A stretch of 64,000 bases of DNA from Macrococcoides equi (GCF_047425865.1 NZ_CP179735.1), one strand, 5' to 3'. Counted from the first letter of the stretch, positions 25,288-33,370 are shown. The notes: generated by a model not told the origin, from the letters alone. Made by a program: numbers and translations.

Positions 25288-26184
25288 ATTATCTTTACTT
25301 ATATATTTACGATTTTTATTCATACCAACCGTAATGCAATGATTGCTTAATACCTTCCTGATTCTCGCACCACTAATATCCAGCCATTCACCCACCTCAG
25401 TTGCACTTACGGCTTCCCTTTTTAACATCTCTATTTTGCTAAATGCTTCAATAATTGCTTCAGATTTTTTCATTTTATATCCGCATTCACACCGAATATT
25501 CTTCTTAGCATTTCGTTCATGCTTTAAAAATCTTCGACACTTTGGGCATTTTAATCCACGTTTCATTTTTTCATATGGATAATAATTGAATTGTTCATTT
25601 TTTGATTTATCAATATGATATTTAATTAATAATTTACCGAGTAAAATATCTTCTTCCGAAACATCAAATTGATTAATAAATTTTGTTAGTTCTTTAATGA
25701 GTTCCATACTATTAATTTTAATATCAGGTACATTATTAATTACTTTGAATGTATCGTTAACAAAGACAACTTCATTGATAATTTTATGGTTTATGTTTTG
25801 TTCGTAGCAAAATACTTCAAGTTTATCACGCGCATTGGCAGCCTGAGAAAATACTTCACGATTAACAAATCCACTCTGACTTTTAAAATTACCATCACTA
25901 TAAGTATAATGACCATACCAATTCTTTATTTCTAAAATAAAAATATATCCGTTGATGATAATTAAGAAATCATACTGAATTTCTCCGCTTAAATCTAACC
26001 GAATATCCCAAATACAAACACCCTTACAATTATTATTGAGATATTCATAAACTTTTTCCTCGCCTTCATATCCTAGATTTAAATTAAAATATTTTCTGCG
26101 ATCCATTTCAGTTAGAAGAATTCTTCCATGAAGTTCTTCCAGATAAACGAGTTGGAGTGGCTTAGTTGCAATTTTTAGGAACAT
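25276..26184 (-). CDS. NERD-domain protein with C-terminal zinc ribbon and helix-turn-helix-like tail
   Basis: 302 residues. A nuclease-related NERD domain covers residues about 35-145: GYEGEEKVYEYL, QYDFLIIINGYIFILEIKNWYG with the D...E-x-K catalytic pattern, followed by QSGFVNREVFSQA. Cys pairs near 213-236 (CPKCRRF, CECG) form a zinc ribbon, and the tail (EVGEWLDISGARIRKVLS) resembles a small DNA-binding helix-turn-helix. NERD proteins are found on plasmids and islands and are suspected of DNA processing or defence; the function here is unproven. Its 3' end lies inside the third 61-bp repeat. It may be cargo of the integrated segment. Confidence 0.8.
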   Translation of the reverse strand: MFLKIATKPLQLVYLEELHGRILLTEMDRRKYFNLNLGYEGEEKVYEYLNNNCKGVCIWDIRLDLSGEIQYDFLIIINGYIFILEIKNWYGHYTYSDGNFKSQSGFVNREVFSQAANARDKLEVFCYEQNINHKIINEVVFVNDTFKVINNVPDIKINSMELIKELTKFINQFDVSEEDILLGKLLIKYHIDKSKNEQFNYYPYEKMKRGLKCPKCRRFLKHERNAKKNIRCECGYKMKKSEAIIEAFSKIEMLKREAVSATEVGEWLDISGARIRKVLSNHCITVGMNKNRKYISKDNWLR

Positions 26185-26240
26185 GTCATCACCTCAAGAA
26201 AAATATAAATCATCTTTTTTAAGGTTGCAACTTACTCAAA

Positions 26241-26308
26241 ATGAATAAAAACATAAGATTTTATACACAATTATTCATCTGCAAAACTAAATATTATATA
26301 TCGTTTCG
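26241..26308 (+). pseudogene. 5' fragment of a small gene split by the IS30 element
   Basis: The ATG at 26241 opens 22 codons plus two bases up to the insertion point. Removing the IS30 element and one copy of the 3-bp TCG duplication joins this frame exactly to the 3' fragment at 27365. The N-terminus (MNKNIRFYTQLF...) is AT-rich and only loosely hydrophobic. No good ribosome-binding site is seen (AAGG 16 bases upstream), so the true start is uncertain and the start of the original gene may be elsewhere. Confidence 0.45.
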
Positions 26309-27363
26309 TTTGTCAAAATAAGCTAGACAATTTCTCATCTTCGATGAAACTCATAAATACTTCCAATGGTGTTTTATAGCCCAGCGATTTTCTGGGACGA
26401 TGATTAATATTTTGAGCAACACTAATGATATGATCATCAGTGACTGAATTAAAGTCTAATTCTTTATCTAATCCACTGCGTCTAAGTATCCCGTTAGAAT
26501 GTTCATTCAATACACGTTGCGACGGAGTGCCGGGGTCAGCAAAGAATATCGAGATATCGTGTCGGTTACAGATTGTTTTCCAGTTGGAGAATTCCTTACC
26601 ACAATCGAAAGTAATCGATTTAAATATATGAGGAGGTAAAGCTGAAAACATAGAGTGAAGAGCATCTTCAATATCATCTGCCTTGCGACCTTGAGGTCGT
26701 ATAGTGATAATCATCTTAGAGATTCTTTCTACTAAGGTTATGACAGCACTCCCATGATTACGGCCAATGATAGTGTCACCTTCAAGATGACCAAATTCTT
26801 GAAAGAAGAAAGGAAACTCTTCTATTCTTTCAGAAATGTGTCTTTTGAAAGCTTGTCTACCTCTTTTTTCACAATGACCATTTGGCTTCCTTTTACCTTT
26901 CATAGGTAAAGATTGTACCGAAAAGACGTTTTCCTTAAACATTCTATAAAGAGTTTTTACAGAACAATCAATCGGGTGTTCACCTCTGCCAATAATGATG
27001 TCAGGTGCCCAGCCATCGGCTACTTTTTCTCGAATATAAGCTGACTGATTTTCTGGAAGTACTATTCTATGTCTGCCACAATTTGATTTTCTTTGCTTAT
27101 ACTCTTGGTAATATTCCAGTGCAGTTATACCTGTCTTAAGTGCATTTATTACGTTATAAATTGTCTGTCTTGATCGTTTCAATCTATTTGCGATTTCTTT
27201 TACCGAAAGATTTTGATGATAATATGATTCTATGAACGTGAGTTCATCCGTGTTAAGATGTTTATAGGCCATTCTGTACTAACTCCTTATGTTTTCTTTG
27301 GTCGGAAATACATATTGAGTTTAGCACAGAAGGCTTTTTTAGTTGTCTAGCTTAATTTTACAA
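26309..27363 (-). mobile_element. IS30-family insertion sequence (about 1055 bp)
   Basis: The ends are imperfect inverted repeats of about 21 bp: TTGTCAAAATAAGCTAGACA at the left against TTGTAAAATTAAGCTAGACA read inward from the right. TCG is found directly outside both ends (26306-26308 and 27364-27366), fitting the 2-4 bp duplication of this family. A single full-length transposase lies inside, and its TGA stop is within the left repeat. The copy looks intact and recently active. Confidence 0.88.
26313..27272 (-). CDS. IS30-family transposase
   Basis: 319 residues, full length. N-terminal helix-turn-helix (FIESYYHQNLSVKEIANRL, SRQTIYNVINAL). DDE catalytic core: Asp in HLEGDTIIGRNHGSAV (near 165), Asp in ITFDCGKEFSNWK (near 225), and Glu in RVLNEHSNGILRRSG (near 262) with the family's N-E-x-x-N signature. 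It catalyses cut-and-circle transposition. No frameshift or stop is present, so it is probably functional. Confidence 0.95.
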   Translation of the reverse strand: MAYKHLNTDELTFIESYYHQNLSVKEIANRLKRSRQTIYNVINALKTGITALEYYQEYKQRKSNCGRHRIVLPENQSAYIREKVADGWAPDIIIGRGEHPIDCSVKTLYRMFKENVFSVQSLPMKGKRKPNGHCEKRGRQAFKRHISERIEEFPFFFQEFGHLEGDTIIGRNHGSAVITLVERISKMIITIRPQGRKADDIEDALHSMFSALPPHIFKSITFDCGKEFSNWKTICNRHDISIFFADPGTPSQRVLNEHSNGILRRSGLDKELDFNSVTDDHIISVAQNINHRPRKSLGYKTPLEVFMSFIEDEKLSSLF

Positions 27364-27364
27364 T

Positions 27365-27760
27365 CGACGAATTAAAAAAGTTGATAACAACGTTACTGTT
27401 GATCCACAAACGCGTTATGAAATCACTAATAATTTAAATAGAAGTGTTTACTATTCAACTAAAACAACTGCTACTACAAGACCTGATGCATGTGGAGTGC
27501 AAGGTAAAAAAAGAAATCCAAAATTTTGGAATGGATATAATAAGTGCATTGAAACTAAATTGAAATCAGAGTATAATATTTTAAATGCAGTTACAGGTAT
27601 AGGAACAGCAATATTAGCTGGCGATATGAAAAAAGGTTGGAAACTTATGGTTAAAAATGGATTCAAAGGTAATCTTGCTGGTTTTATTGTAACTGCAGGT
27701 ATAATACAATATCAATGTCATCAAAAATGGGATAAGTATCCTGCTTGTATTAAAAAGTAA
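27365..27760 (+). pseudogene. 3' fragment of a small gene of unknown function, disrupted by IS30
   Basis: An open frame of 131 codons runs from the IS30 right end to TAA at 27758. A start inside it (27497) gives 87 residues but lacks a ribosome-binding site, so this is better read as the tail of a split gene. The product is basic, carries four cysteines (DACGVQG, YNKCIE, YQCHQK, YPACIKK), and contains a glycine-rich hydrophobic stretch (residues about -60 to -20 from the end, NAVTGIGTAILAGD...GNLAGFIVTAGIIQY). This resembles a secreted peptide or pore-forming bacteriocin C-terminus. I do not recognise the family. Confidence 0.55.
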
Positions 27761-27774
27761 ATGAGGTGTTTTAA

Positions 27775-27978
27775 ATTAAAAATAAAATTCTAACACATAT
27801 TCAAAATCAAATATTTTATGCAGTTTTACCAGTCTTAATTTCCCTTGTTTGCTTGTTAACACCCATGGTAGAAAGTCAATTTAAATTGGAAATTGCTATA
27901 TTTACTATCTTCTATAGTATTATCATAAATTTATTTTTTCTAGTTACTCTTAGAAAAAAAGTAAATAATTTAGATTAA
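27775..27978 (+). CDS. small two-TM membrane protein (67 aa), possible immunity-type partner
   Basis: An open frame of 67 codons begins at ATT (27775) seven bases after GAGGTG (27763-27768) and ends with TAA at 27978. ATT is an unusual start; an alternative is that a base was lost near a short 11-codon ORF starting at ATG 27761. Two hydrophobic helices (IFYAVLPVLISLVCLL and ELAIFTIFYSIIINLFFLV-like) surround a short loop and the tail is basic (RKKVNNLD). It follows the Cys-containing 3' fragment by 14 bases, and lies before a terminator on the same strand. The layout resembles a bacteriocin-immunity pair, but there is no homology evidence. Confidence 0.45.
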   Translation: MKNKILTHIQNQIFYAVLPVLISLVCLLTPMVESQFKLEIAIFTIFYSIIINLFFLVTLRKKVNNLD

Positions 27979-28040
27979 TTATTAATTTTAAGTTCTTTAT
28001 CTCATAGCAATCTTTTTAATTAGAACTTTACCTTAAAATT

Positions 28041-28087
28041 AAAACACTTCATCTCCATGAAATATTATGGTTATGAAGTGTTTTTTT
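28041..28087. terminator. bidirectional terminator between the convergent accessory genes
   Basis: AAAACACTTCAT (28041-28052) and ATGAAGTGTTTT (28073-28084) form a 12-bp stem with a 20-base loop. The plus strand continues TTTTG and the minus strand continues with AATTTT. It sits between the plus-strand small membrane gene and the minus-strand integrase/ORF pair. Confidence 0.75.
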
Positions 28088-28093
28088 GTTGCA

Positions 28094-28273
28094 CTATTTA
28101 GTTCTTTCAATTATTGTTTCATATTCAATTTCATCAAGATTAATATATTCTTTTACAAATTCATTATCTATTAAATGAATCAATATTAGTTCATCATTTG
28201 TAATATGATATGAGTAAATTGTTAATGTTTCAGTGTGCATAGTGTCTAAATAAGTTATTTTAATAGGTATCAT
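28094..28273 (-). CDS. small hypothetical protein downstream of the integrase (59 aa)
   Basis: Not recognised. From the ATG at 28273, one base after the integrase stop (TAATATG), it gives 59 acidic, beta-rich residues (MIPIKITYLDTMHTE, ELILIHLIDNEF, LDEIEYETIIERTK). A GTG at 28300 would extend it to 68 residues overlapping the integrase. Neither start has a clear ribosome-binding site, so translation probably depends on ribosomes finishing the integrase. No excisionase-like helix-turn-helix is visible. Confidence 0.55.
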   Translation of the reverse strand: MIPIKITYLDTMHTETLTIYSYHITNDELILIHLIDNEFVKEYINLDEIEYETIIERTK

Positions 28274-28274
28274 A

Positions 28275-29291
28275 TTATCTAAATCTTTTACTTCTAGCAC
28301 GTTGATATTTTTTATTATTCATGATTTGGTCTACAGTACCATAATTTTCTTTCTGCATTGCTATTAAATCATCTGATACATGAGCATAAATTTCAGTTGT
28401 AGATAGTTTTCTGTGACCAAGTATTTTCTGAAGCACCCTAATGTTCCCACCTGATTCAAGAAATATCATACTTGCTGTGTGACGAAACATGTGAGGTGTG
28501 ATATGAGTCTTAATATCATATTTCTCACAGTATGATTTAAGTGCATTTCTAAAGGCTTCTTCTTGCCATCTATTCCCATTTACATCATTAAATAAATATG
28601 GACTCTTCATGTCTCTACATTCATCAATAAATTCTAATATATATTTCTCAGTTTTCTTTGAGAATGGTACATATCTAAAATCATTATTTTTTGTAATTGG
28701 AAAAAATATAGTTCTATTATCAAAATCAATATCTTCAATTTTAATGTTAAGGACTTCACCTATTCTTCCAAATGTATCTAAAAGGACATTTATAGCAACA
28801 TACATTCTAAAATCTGTATAGTATTCATTATCTAAGCTAGTTAATAGTTTTTTAATATCTTCTTTAGGAATTGTTTTTATACGTTCATTTTGTCTCTTTA
28901 AACATTTAATGGTTCTGAATGGATTAGACTCAATATAACCTTCTTCTAACAAAGTTTGATAGATTGTTTTAGCTAGTTTTATATATGAATTCACTGTTGA
29001 TTCTTTGAGTCCTCGTTGCTCATTTAAATTTCTTAGCTTATCTTTATAATGTACTTTGTCATTCTGCAAGAAACGTACAAAATCTTTTGCATCTTTAGCA
29101 GTTAATTCAAATGGATTAACTTTGTCTTCAAAATATTCTTGTAGAGCATAGAATACTTTGTCATAATTCTTTAAAGTATTCTGACTAACATTCAGTAACA
29201 TCTTCTCTTCAACAACAATCTTCTTAATCTTCTCAAAATCATTAGATAAATGTTCTAACTTTTCATTTCTAGTTCTTCTAGTTCTAGACAT
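28275..29291 (-). CDS. tyrosine recombinase / integrase
   Basis: 338 residues. An N-terminal SAM-like core-binding domain (about 30-125) precedes the catalytic domain with Arg in DTFGRIGEVLNI (near 190), HMFRH (near 285), and GH...Tyr in ILGHRKLSTTEIYAHV (near 308-325). It is distinct from XerC at 50655 and more like an element-borne integrase. It lies at the infB-side end of the accessory segment, the usual place for an integrase next to its attachment site. Its ribosome-binding site is buried in a terminator-like hairpin (29292-29336). Confidence 0.93.
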   Translation of the reverse strand: MSRTRRTRNEKLEHLSNDFEKIKKIVVEEKMLLNVSQNTLKNYDKVFYALQEYFEDKVNPFELTAKDAKDFVRFLQNDKVHYKDKLRNLNEQRGLKESTVNSYIKLAKTIYQTLLEEGYIESNPFRTIKCLKRQNERIKTIPKEDIKKLLTSLDNEYYTDFRMYVAINVLLDTFGRIGEVLNIKIEDIDFDNRTIFFPITKNNDFRYVPFSKKTEKYILEFIDECRDMKSPYLFNDVNGNRWQEEAFRNALKSYCEKYDIKTHITPHMFRHTASMIFLESGGNIRVLQKILGHRKLSTTEIYAHVSDDLIAMQKENYGTVDQIMNNKKYQRARSKRFR

Positions 29292-29336
29292 AAAAAAATC
29301 TCCAATCTGTAATTTATTTATACAGAAATTGGAGAT
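29292..29336 (-). terminator. terminator-like hairpin that contains the integrase ribosome-binding site
   Basis: On the minus strand ATCTCCAAT, a 2-base bulge and CTGTA pair with TACAG and ATTGGAGAT (arms 29328-29336/29321-29325 and 29307-29311/29298-29306), followed by a T run (29292-29298) and then directly the ATG of the integrase at 29291. The GGAG (29300-29303) is well spaced from the ATG and lies in the descending arm. The structure can therefore terminate infB-side transcription and block integrase translation. No other strong terminator is seen between infB and here. Confidence 0.75.
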
Positions 29337-29509
29337 TATTATTTATCATTTGATTGATTTGTTACTTACAAACTCAATCTTCTTTCATTAGTAGTTTACT
29401 TGAAAAAGAAGTTCATGAGTGTAAGCTCAAATATGCTAACTAAAAAATTTTATTAGGTGGGAATTCTGTTTGTCAGTAAATTCCAAACCCTTTAGTATCA
29501 AGCGTTATA

Positions 29510-31675
29510 TTATCGCTTAATCTCTTCCATTACGAATGCCTCAAAAATGTCGCCTTCCTTAACATCGTTGAAGTTTTCAATTGTGATACCACATTCGTAA
29601 CCTTGTGCTACTTCTTTAACGTCATCTTTGAAACGTTTTAAAGCATCGACTTGTCCTTCATAGACTACAATACCGTCACGGATGATACGTACTTGTGAAT
29701 CACGTGTGATTTTTCCGTCTGTTACGTAAGAACCTGCAACTGTACCAACTTTAGAGATATTGATTGTTTGACGTACTTCAGCTTGTCCAATCACTTTCTC
29801 TTCGAATTCAGGATCTAACATACCGATCATCGCTTGTTCAATTTCTTCGATAACTTTGTAGATAATACGATGTAAACGCATATCAACGCCTTCAGCTTCT
29901 GCTGCACGTTTTGCATTCGTGTCAGGACGTACGTTGAATCCGATAATGATACCGTTTGATGCTGATGCTAAAGTAACATCTGATTCGTTAATCGCACCAA
30001 CAGCTGTATGGATAATACGTACGTTAACACCTTCAACGTCAATCTTCATCAATGATGCTGCTAAAGCTTCTACTGAACCTTGTACATCACCTTTAATAAT
30101 TACGTTTAAGTCTTTCATTTCACCTTGTTTAATTTGTTCAAATAAATTATCAAGTGAAACTTTTTGACTTTCCTGACGTTGCGCTAAGATGTTTTGTTGC
30201 TGACGTGCTTCACCGATACGACGTGCACGTTTTTCGTCTTTGAATACTACGAAACGGTCCCCTGCTAATGGTACATCTTGTAAACCTGTAATTTCAACTG
30301 GTGTAGATGGACCTGCTGTTTTAATACGTTTTCCAAGATCGTTCACCATCGCACGTACACGGCCGAATGTATTACCAACAACGATTGAATCGCCGACTTC
30401 AAGTGTTCCATCTTGCACTAATAATGATGCTGCCGGTCCACGAGATTTATCTAATTCTGCTTCGATAACAGTTCCGATTGCTGTACGTTTAGGATTAGCT
30501 TTTAATTCCGCTACTTCAGAAACAAGTAGAATCATTTCTAATAATTCATCGATACCGTCACCTTTGATCGCTGATAATTGAACGAAGATTGTATCGCCCC
30601 CCCAATCTTCAGGATATAAACCGTGCTCACCTAATTCCTGCATTACACGATCAGGGTTTGCTGTTGGTTTATCAATTTTGTTTACAGCTACGATAATTGG
30701 TACTTCTGCTGCTTTCGCATGGTTAATCGCTTCAACTGTCTGTGGCATTACACCATCATCTGCTGCAACAACCAGGATTGTAATATCAGTAACTTGCGCA
30801 CCACGTGCACGCATTGTCGTAAACGCAGCATGTCCTGGTGTGTCAAGGAATGTAATCTTCTTACCTTCATTTTCAATTTGGTATGCACCGATATGTTGAG
30901 TAATACCACCAGCTTCACCGGCAGTTACACGTGTATTACGAATTGAGTCTAAAAGCGTTGTTTTACCGTGGTCAACGTGACCCATTATTGTTACAACAGA
31001 TGGACGTTCAATAATATCTTCTGGGTTAGCATCAACATCTTCAAAATATGTTTCTAAATCAGTTGCATCTACAACAACCTCTAATTCAGCTTCTACGTCA
31101 TATTCAGAACAAATTAATTCAATCGCATCTTGATTTAATGGTTGGTTAATGTTTGCCATAATTCCGACCATGAATAAGTTTTTAACAATTTCAGATGCAT
31201 CTTTGTTTAACTTTTCTGCTAATTCGCCAACTGTAATACCTTCTTCATATGTAATTTTAGAAGGTGTTTCTTTCACAACTGGTGCTTGTACAACTGGTTC
31301 TGGTTTCGGATTGCTCTTACCTTTACCTTTTTTGTTGCGGTTACCGCCACCAGTACCTGGTTTGTTGTTACTACCCGGACGGTGATTATTGTTATGACGC
31401 GGTTTTTGAGCTGGTTTGTTTGCAGGTTTTGCCGCTGGTTTCGCTTCTTGTTTAGGCTGCTCTTTTTTCACTTCTTGCTTTGGTTCTGCTTTAGCTTTAG
31501 CATCAGCTTTAACCTGATTTTTTTTGAAGATTTTATCTAATGCAGTAATTTCTTTATCTTCAATCACCTGCATATGACTGTTAACTTCTATGTTCATTTT
31601 TTTCAATTCATCAATAATATCTTTACTTCTTAATTTAACTTCTTTTGCATATTCATATATTCTTTTTTTACTCAT
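29510..31675 (-). CDS. infB: translation initiation factor IF-2
   Basis: About 721 residues from the ATG at 31675 (GAGGAGAGA upstream); the open frame continues 24 codons into ylxQ but that start is not credible. IF2_N motif (MSKKRIYEYAKEV), a Lys/Pro/Gly/Asn-rich linker (about 55-130), the GTPase domain with GHVDHGKTTLLD near 230, DTPGH near 278 and NKID near 332, then domains II-IV. It brings fMet-tRNA to the 30S subunit. Its start overlaps the ylxQ stop by 8 bases. Confidence 0.98.
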   Translation of the reverse strand: MSKKRIYEYAKEVKLRSKDIIDELKKMNIEVNSHMQVIEDKEITALDKIFKKNQVKADAKAKAEPKQEVKKEQPKQEAKPAAKPANKPAQKPRHNNNHRPGSNNKPGTGGGNRNKKGKGKSNPKPEPVVQAPVVKETPSKITYEEGITVGELAEKLNKDASEIVKNLFMVGIMANINQPLNQDAIELICSEYDVEAELEVVVDATDLETYFEDVDANPEDIIERPSVVTIMGHVDHGKTTLLDSIRNTRVTAGEAGGITQHIGAYQIENEGKKITFLDTPGHAAFTTMRARGAQVTDITILVVAADDGVMPQTVEAINHAKAAEVPIIVAVNKIDKPTANPDRVMQELGEHGLYPEDWGGDTIFVQLSAIKGDGIDELLEMILLVSEVAELKANPKRTAIGTVIEAELDKSRGPAASLLVQDGTLEVGDSIVVGNTFGRVRAMVNDLGKRIKTAGPSTPVEITGLQDVPLAGDRFVVFKDEKRARRIGEARQQQNILAQRQESQKVSLDNLFEQIKQGEMKDLNVIIKGDVQGSVEALAASLMKIDVEGVNVRIIHTAVGAINESDVTLASASNGIIIGFNVRPDTNAKRAAEAEGVDMRLHRIIYKVIEEIEQAMIGMLDPEFEEKVIGQAEVRQTINISKVGTVAGSYVTDGKITRDSQVRIIRDGIVVYEGQVDALKRFKDDVKEVAQGYECGITIENFNDVKEGDIFEAFVMEEIKR

Positions 31676-32000
31676 AGGTTCTCTCCTCATTGATATCACG
31701 AATAAGTGCTTGAATTGACTTCGCAAATCCTGCATCAAGAATACCAATCGTTACACGTTCTGCTTTACCGATTGCATATCCTAATTCATAACGCGTACCA
31801 TATTGAACCAATGGCACATTAAATGAATTACATTTATTCATGACAGTTTTCGTTGTATTTGGACCAGCATCTGTAGCTAGTATGACAAGTTTACATTTTT
31901 TATTTCTGACTTCATTGATAACAAGTTCTTCACCAGTAGCGAGTTTTCTAGCACGCATTGCAAGCCCTAGCATATTAAATAATTTATCTTCTTTATTCAT
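31668..32000 (-). CDS. ylxQ: YlxQ, L7Ae/L30e/S12e-type RNA-binding protein
   Basis: 110 residues with the L7Ae fold: LGLAMRARKLATGEE, VNEVRNKKCKLVILATDAGPNT, GYAIGKAERVTIGILDAGFA. The family binds kink-turn RNA. It sits in the conserved nusA-ylxR-ylxQ-infB order and overlaps ylxR by 4 bases. Confidence 0.93.
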   Translation of the reverse strand: MNKEDKLFNMLGLAMRARKLATGEELVINEVRNKKCKLVILATDAGPNTTKTVMNKCNSFNVPLVQYGTRYELGYAIGKAERVTIGILDAGFAKSIQALIRDINEERTYE

Positions 32001-32284
32001 CGTTTAGGAATCATCTCTCTATAAATCAAGCGAATAATTTCATCATAGATAGGTTTCATCGATTCACTGTCACTATCAAAAAATTGTTCTAGCTTTTTCT
32101 TTTGTCTTGCTGCTTCAACTATTTTTAAATCCATAGTGACATATGCGCCTCGTCCATTTTGCTTGCCTGTAGGATCAACAAATATATCATCTTCTTTTGT
32201 TTTAACAACACGTAGCATTTCTTTTTTCGGTTTCATTTCATTACTTAGTATACATTTACGCATAGGTATTTTCTTCTGTTTCAT
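31997..32284 (-). CDS. rnpM: YlxR / RnpM RNA-binding protein
   Basis: 95 residues with the DUF448 motif: PMRKCILSNEMKPKKEMLRVV near the N-terminus (split here over two conserved segments) and DPTGKQNGRGAYV near 38. The B. subtilis homologue modulates RNase P activity. AGAGGTG precedes the ATG. Confidence 0.93.
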   Translation of the reverse strand: MKQKKIPMRKCILSNEMKPKKEMLRVVKTKEDDIFVDPTGKQNGRGAYVTMDLKIVEAARQKKKLEQFFDSDSESMKPIYDEIIRLIYREMIPKR

Positions 32285-32293
32285 AAAACACCT

Positions 32294-33358
32294 CTATTCT
32301 ACTGGATAAATGCCTGCTTCTTTTGCATCTGTCTCAGATTTAATATCTATTTTCCAGCCTGTTAATTTCGCAGCTAATCTTGCATTCTGACCTTTTTTAC
32401 CGATAGCAAGAGATAATTGATAGTCCGGAACGATCACAGTTGTTGATTGATTAGCTTCATCAACTAACACATCGACAACTTGAGATGGACTTAATGCATT
32501 TTTAACGAACGTTTTTGTGTCTGCACTCCATTCAACGATGTCAATTTTCTCTCCGCCTAATTCTTCAACAACAGCTTCTACACGGGCACCTTTTGCTCCA
32601 ACACATGCACCAACAGCATCGATATCAGGGTTTTCAGAGTAGACACTAATTTTTGAACGATCTCCCGCTTCACGCGCAACAGATTTAACCACTACAGTAC
32701 CATCAAAAATTTCTGGTACTTCTTGTTCAAACAAACGTTTTAATAAACCTGGATGACTACGAGAAACAAAGATTTGAGGTCCTTTAGTCGTTTGTTCAAC
32801 TTTATTTACATATACTTTAATGCGCTCTGTCGGACGATATTCTTCATTAGGACTACGTTCAGCTTCAGATAAAACTGCTTCAGTTTTACCAAGTGTTACA
32901 TAAACATAGCGATGATCGACACGGTCAATAATACCGGTCATAATATCATCTTCTTTATCAATAAATTCGTTATATAAAATACCACGTTCAGCATCACGTA
33001 AACGCTGCATCACAGCTTGTTTAGCAGCTTGCGCAGAAACACGTCCAAAGTCCTTTGGTGTCACATCTTCTTCGTAAATATCACCAATCTCATAGGCAGG
33101 ATTAGATTCTAAAGCTTTTTCTAAGCTCACCTCGTCTCTAGGGTTCATCACTTCTTCTACAACATCTTTACGTGAATATACACGATAAACACCATTATCC
33201 ATATTCAGTTCAACGCGAACATTGTTGGCTGAATTATAATTCTTTTTATATGCAGTAATAAGTGCTGCTTCAATCGTTTCAATCAACACTTCTCTAGGAA
33301 TTGATTTTTCTTTTTCAAGATAGTCAATTGCATTTAATAATTCGTTATTTTTTTTCAT
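32294..33358 (-). CDS. nusA: transcription termination/antitermination protein NusA
   Basis: 354 residues from the ATG at 33358 (TGGAGG upstream). N-terminal polymerase-binding domain (about 1-125), S1 domain (about 130-200: DIMTGIIDRVDHRYVYVTLG), and two KH domains (VGACVGAKGARVEAVVEEL near 242, LAIGKKGQNARLAAKLTG near 310). The short C-terminus without acidic repeats is typical for Firmicutes. It controls pausing and intrinsic termination. Confidence 0.97.
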   Translation of the reverse strand: MKKNNELLNAIDYLEKEKSIPREVLIETIEAALITAYKKNYNSANNVRVELNMDNGVYRVYSRKDVVEEVMNPRDEVSLEKALESNPAYEIGDIYEEDVTPKDFGRVSAQAAKQAVMQRLRDAERGILYNEFIDKEDDIMTGIIDRVDHRYVYVTLGKTEAVLSEAERSPNEEYRPTERIKVYVNKVEQTTKGPQIFVSRSHPGLLKRLFEQEVPEIFDGTVVVKSVAREAGDRSKISVYSENPDIDAVGACVGAKGARVEAVVEELGGEKIDIVEWSADTKTFVKNALSPSQVVDVLVDEANQSTTVIVPDYQLSLAIGKKGQNARLAAKLTGWKIDIKSETDAKEAGIYPVE

Positions 33359-33370
33359 AGTTTCCTCCAA

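Noticed and set aside
27451..27666. Minus-strand 71-codon frame opposite the disrupted small gene
   Set aside because: Antisense of a better-supported plus-strand frame and lacks a ribosome-binding site.
29440..29500. Possible infB terminator around GGAATT...AATTCC
   Set aside because: The stem is only 6 bp with a 13-base loop and a distant T run; the hairpin at 29292-29336 is far stronger.
25035..29509. Search for attL/attR direct repeats of the accessory segment
   Set aside because: Only weak similarity (for example GGTGGGAATT near 29457 versus CGTGGGAGTT near 25068) was found by eye; not enough to call.
30240..30581. Open frames on the plus strand opposite infB (also 31149-31540)
   Set aside because: They lie fully antisense to infB and reflect the GC-rich, repetitive codons of that gene; no ribosome-binding site or family resemblance.
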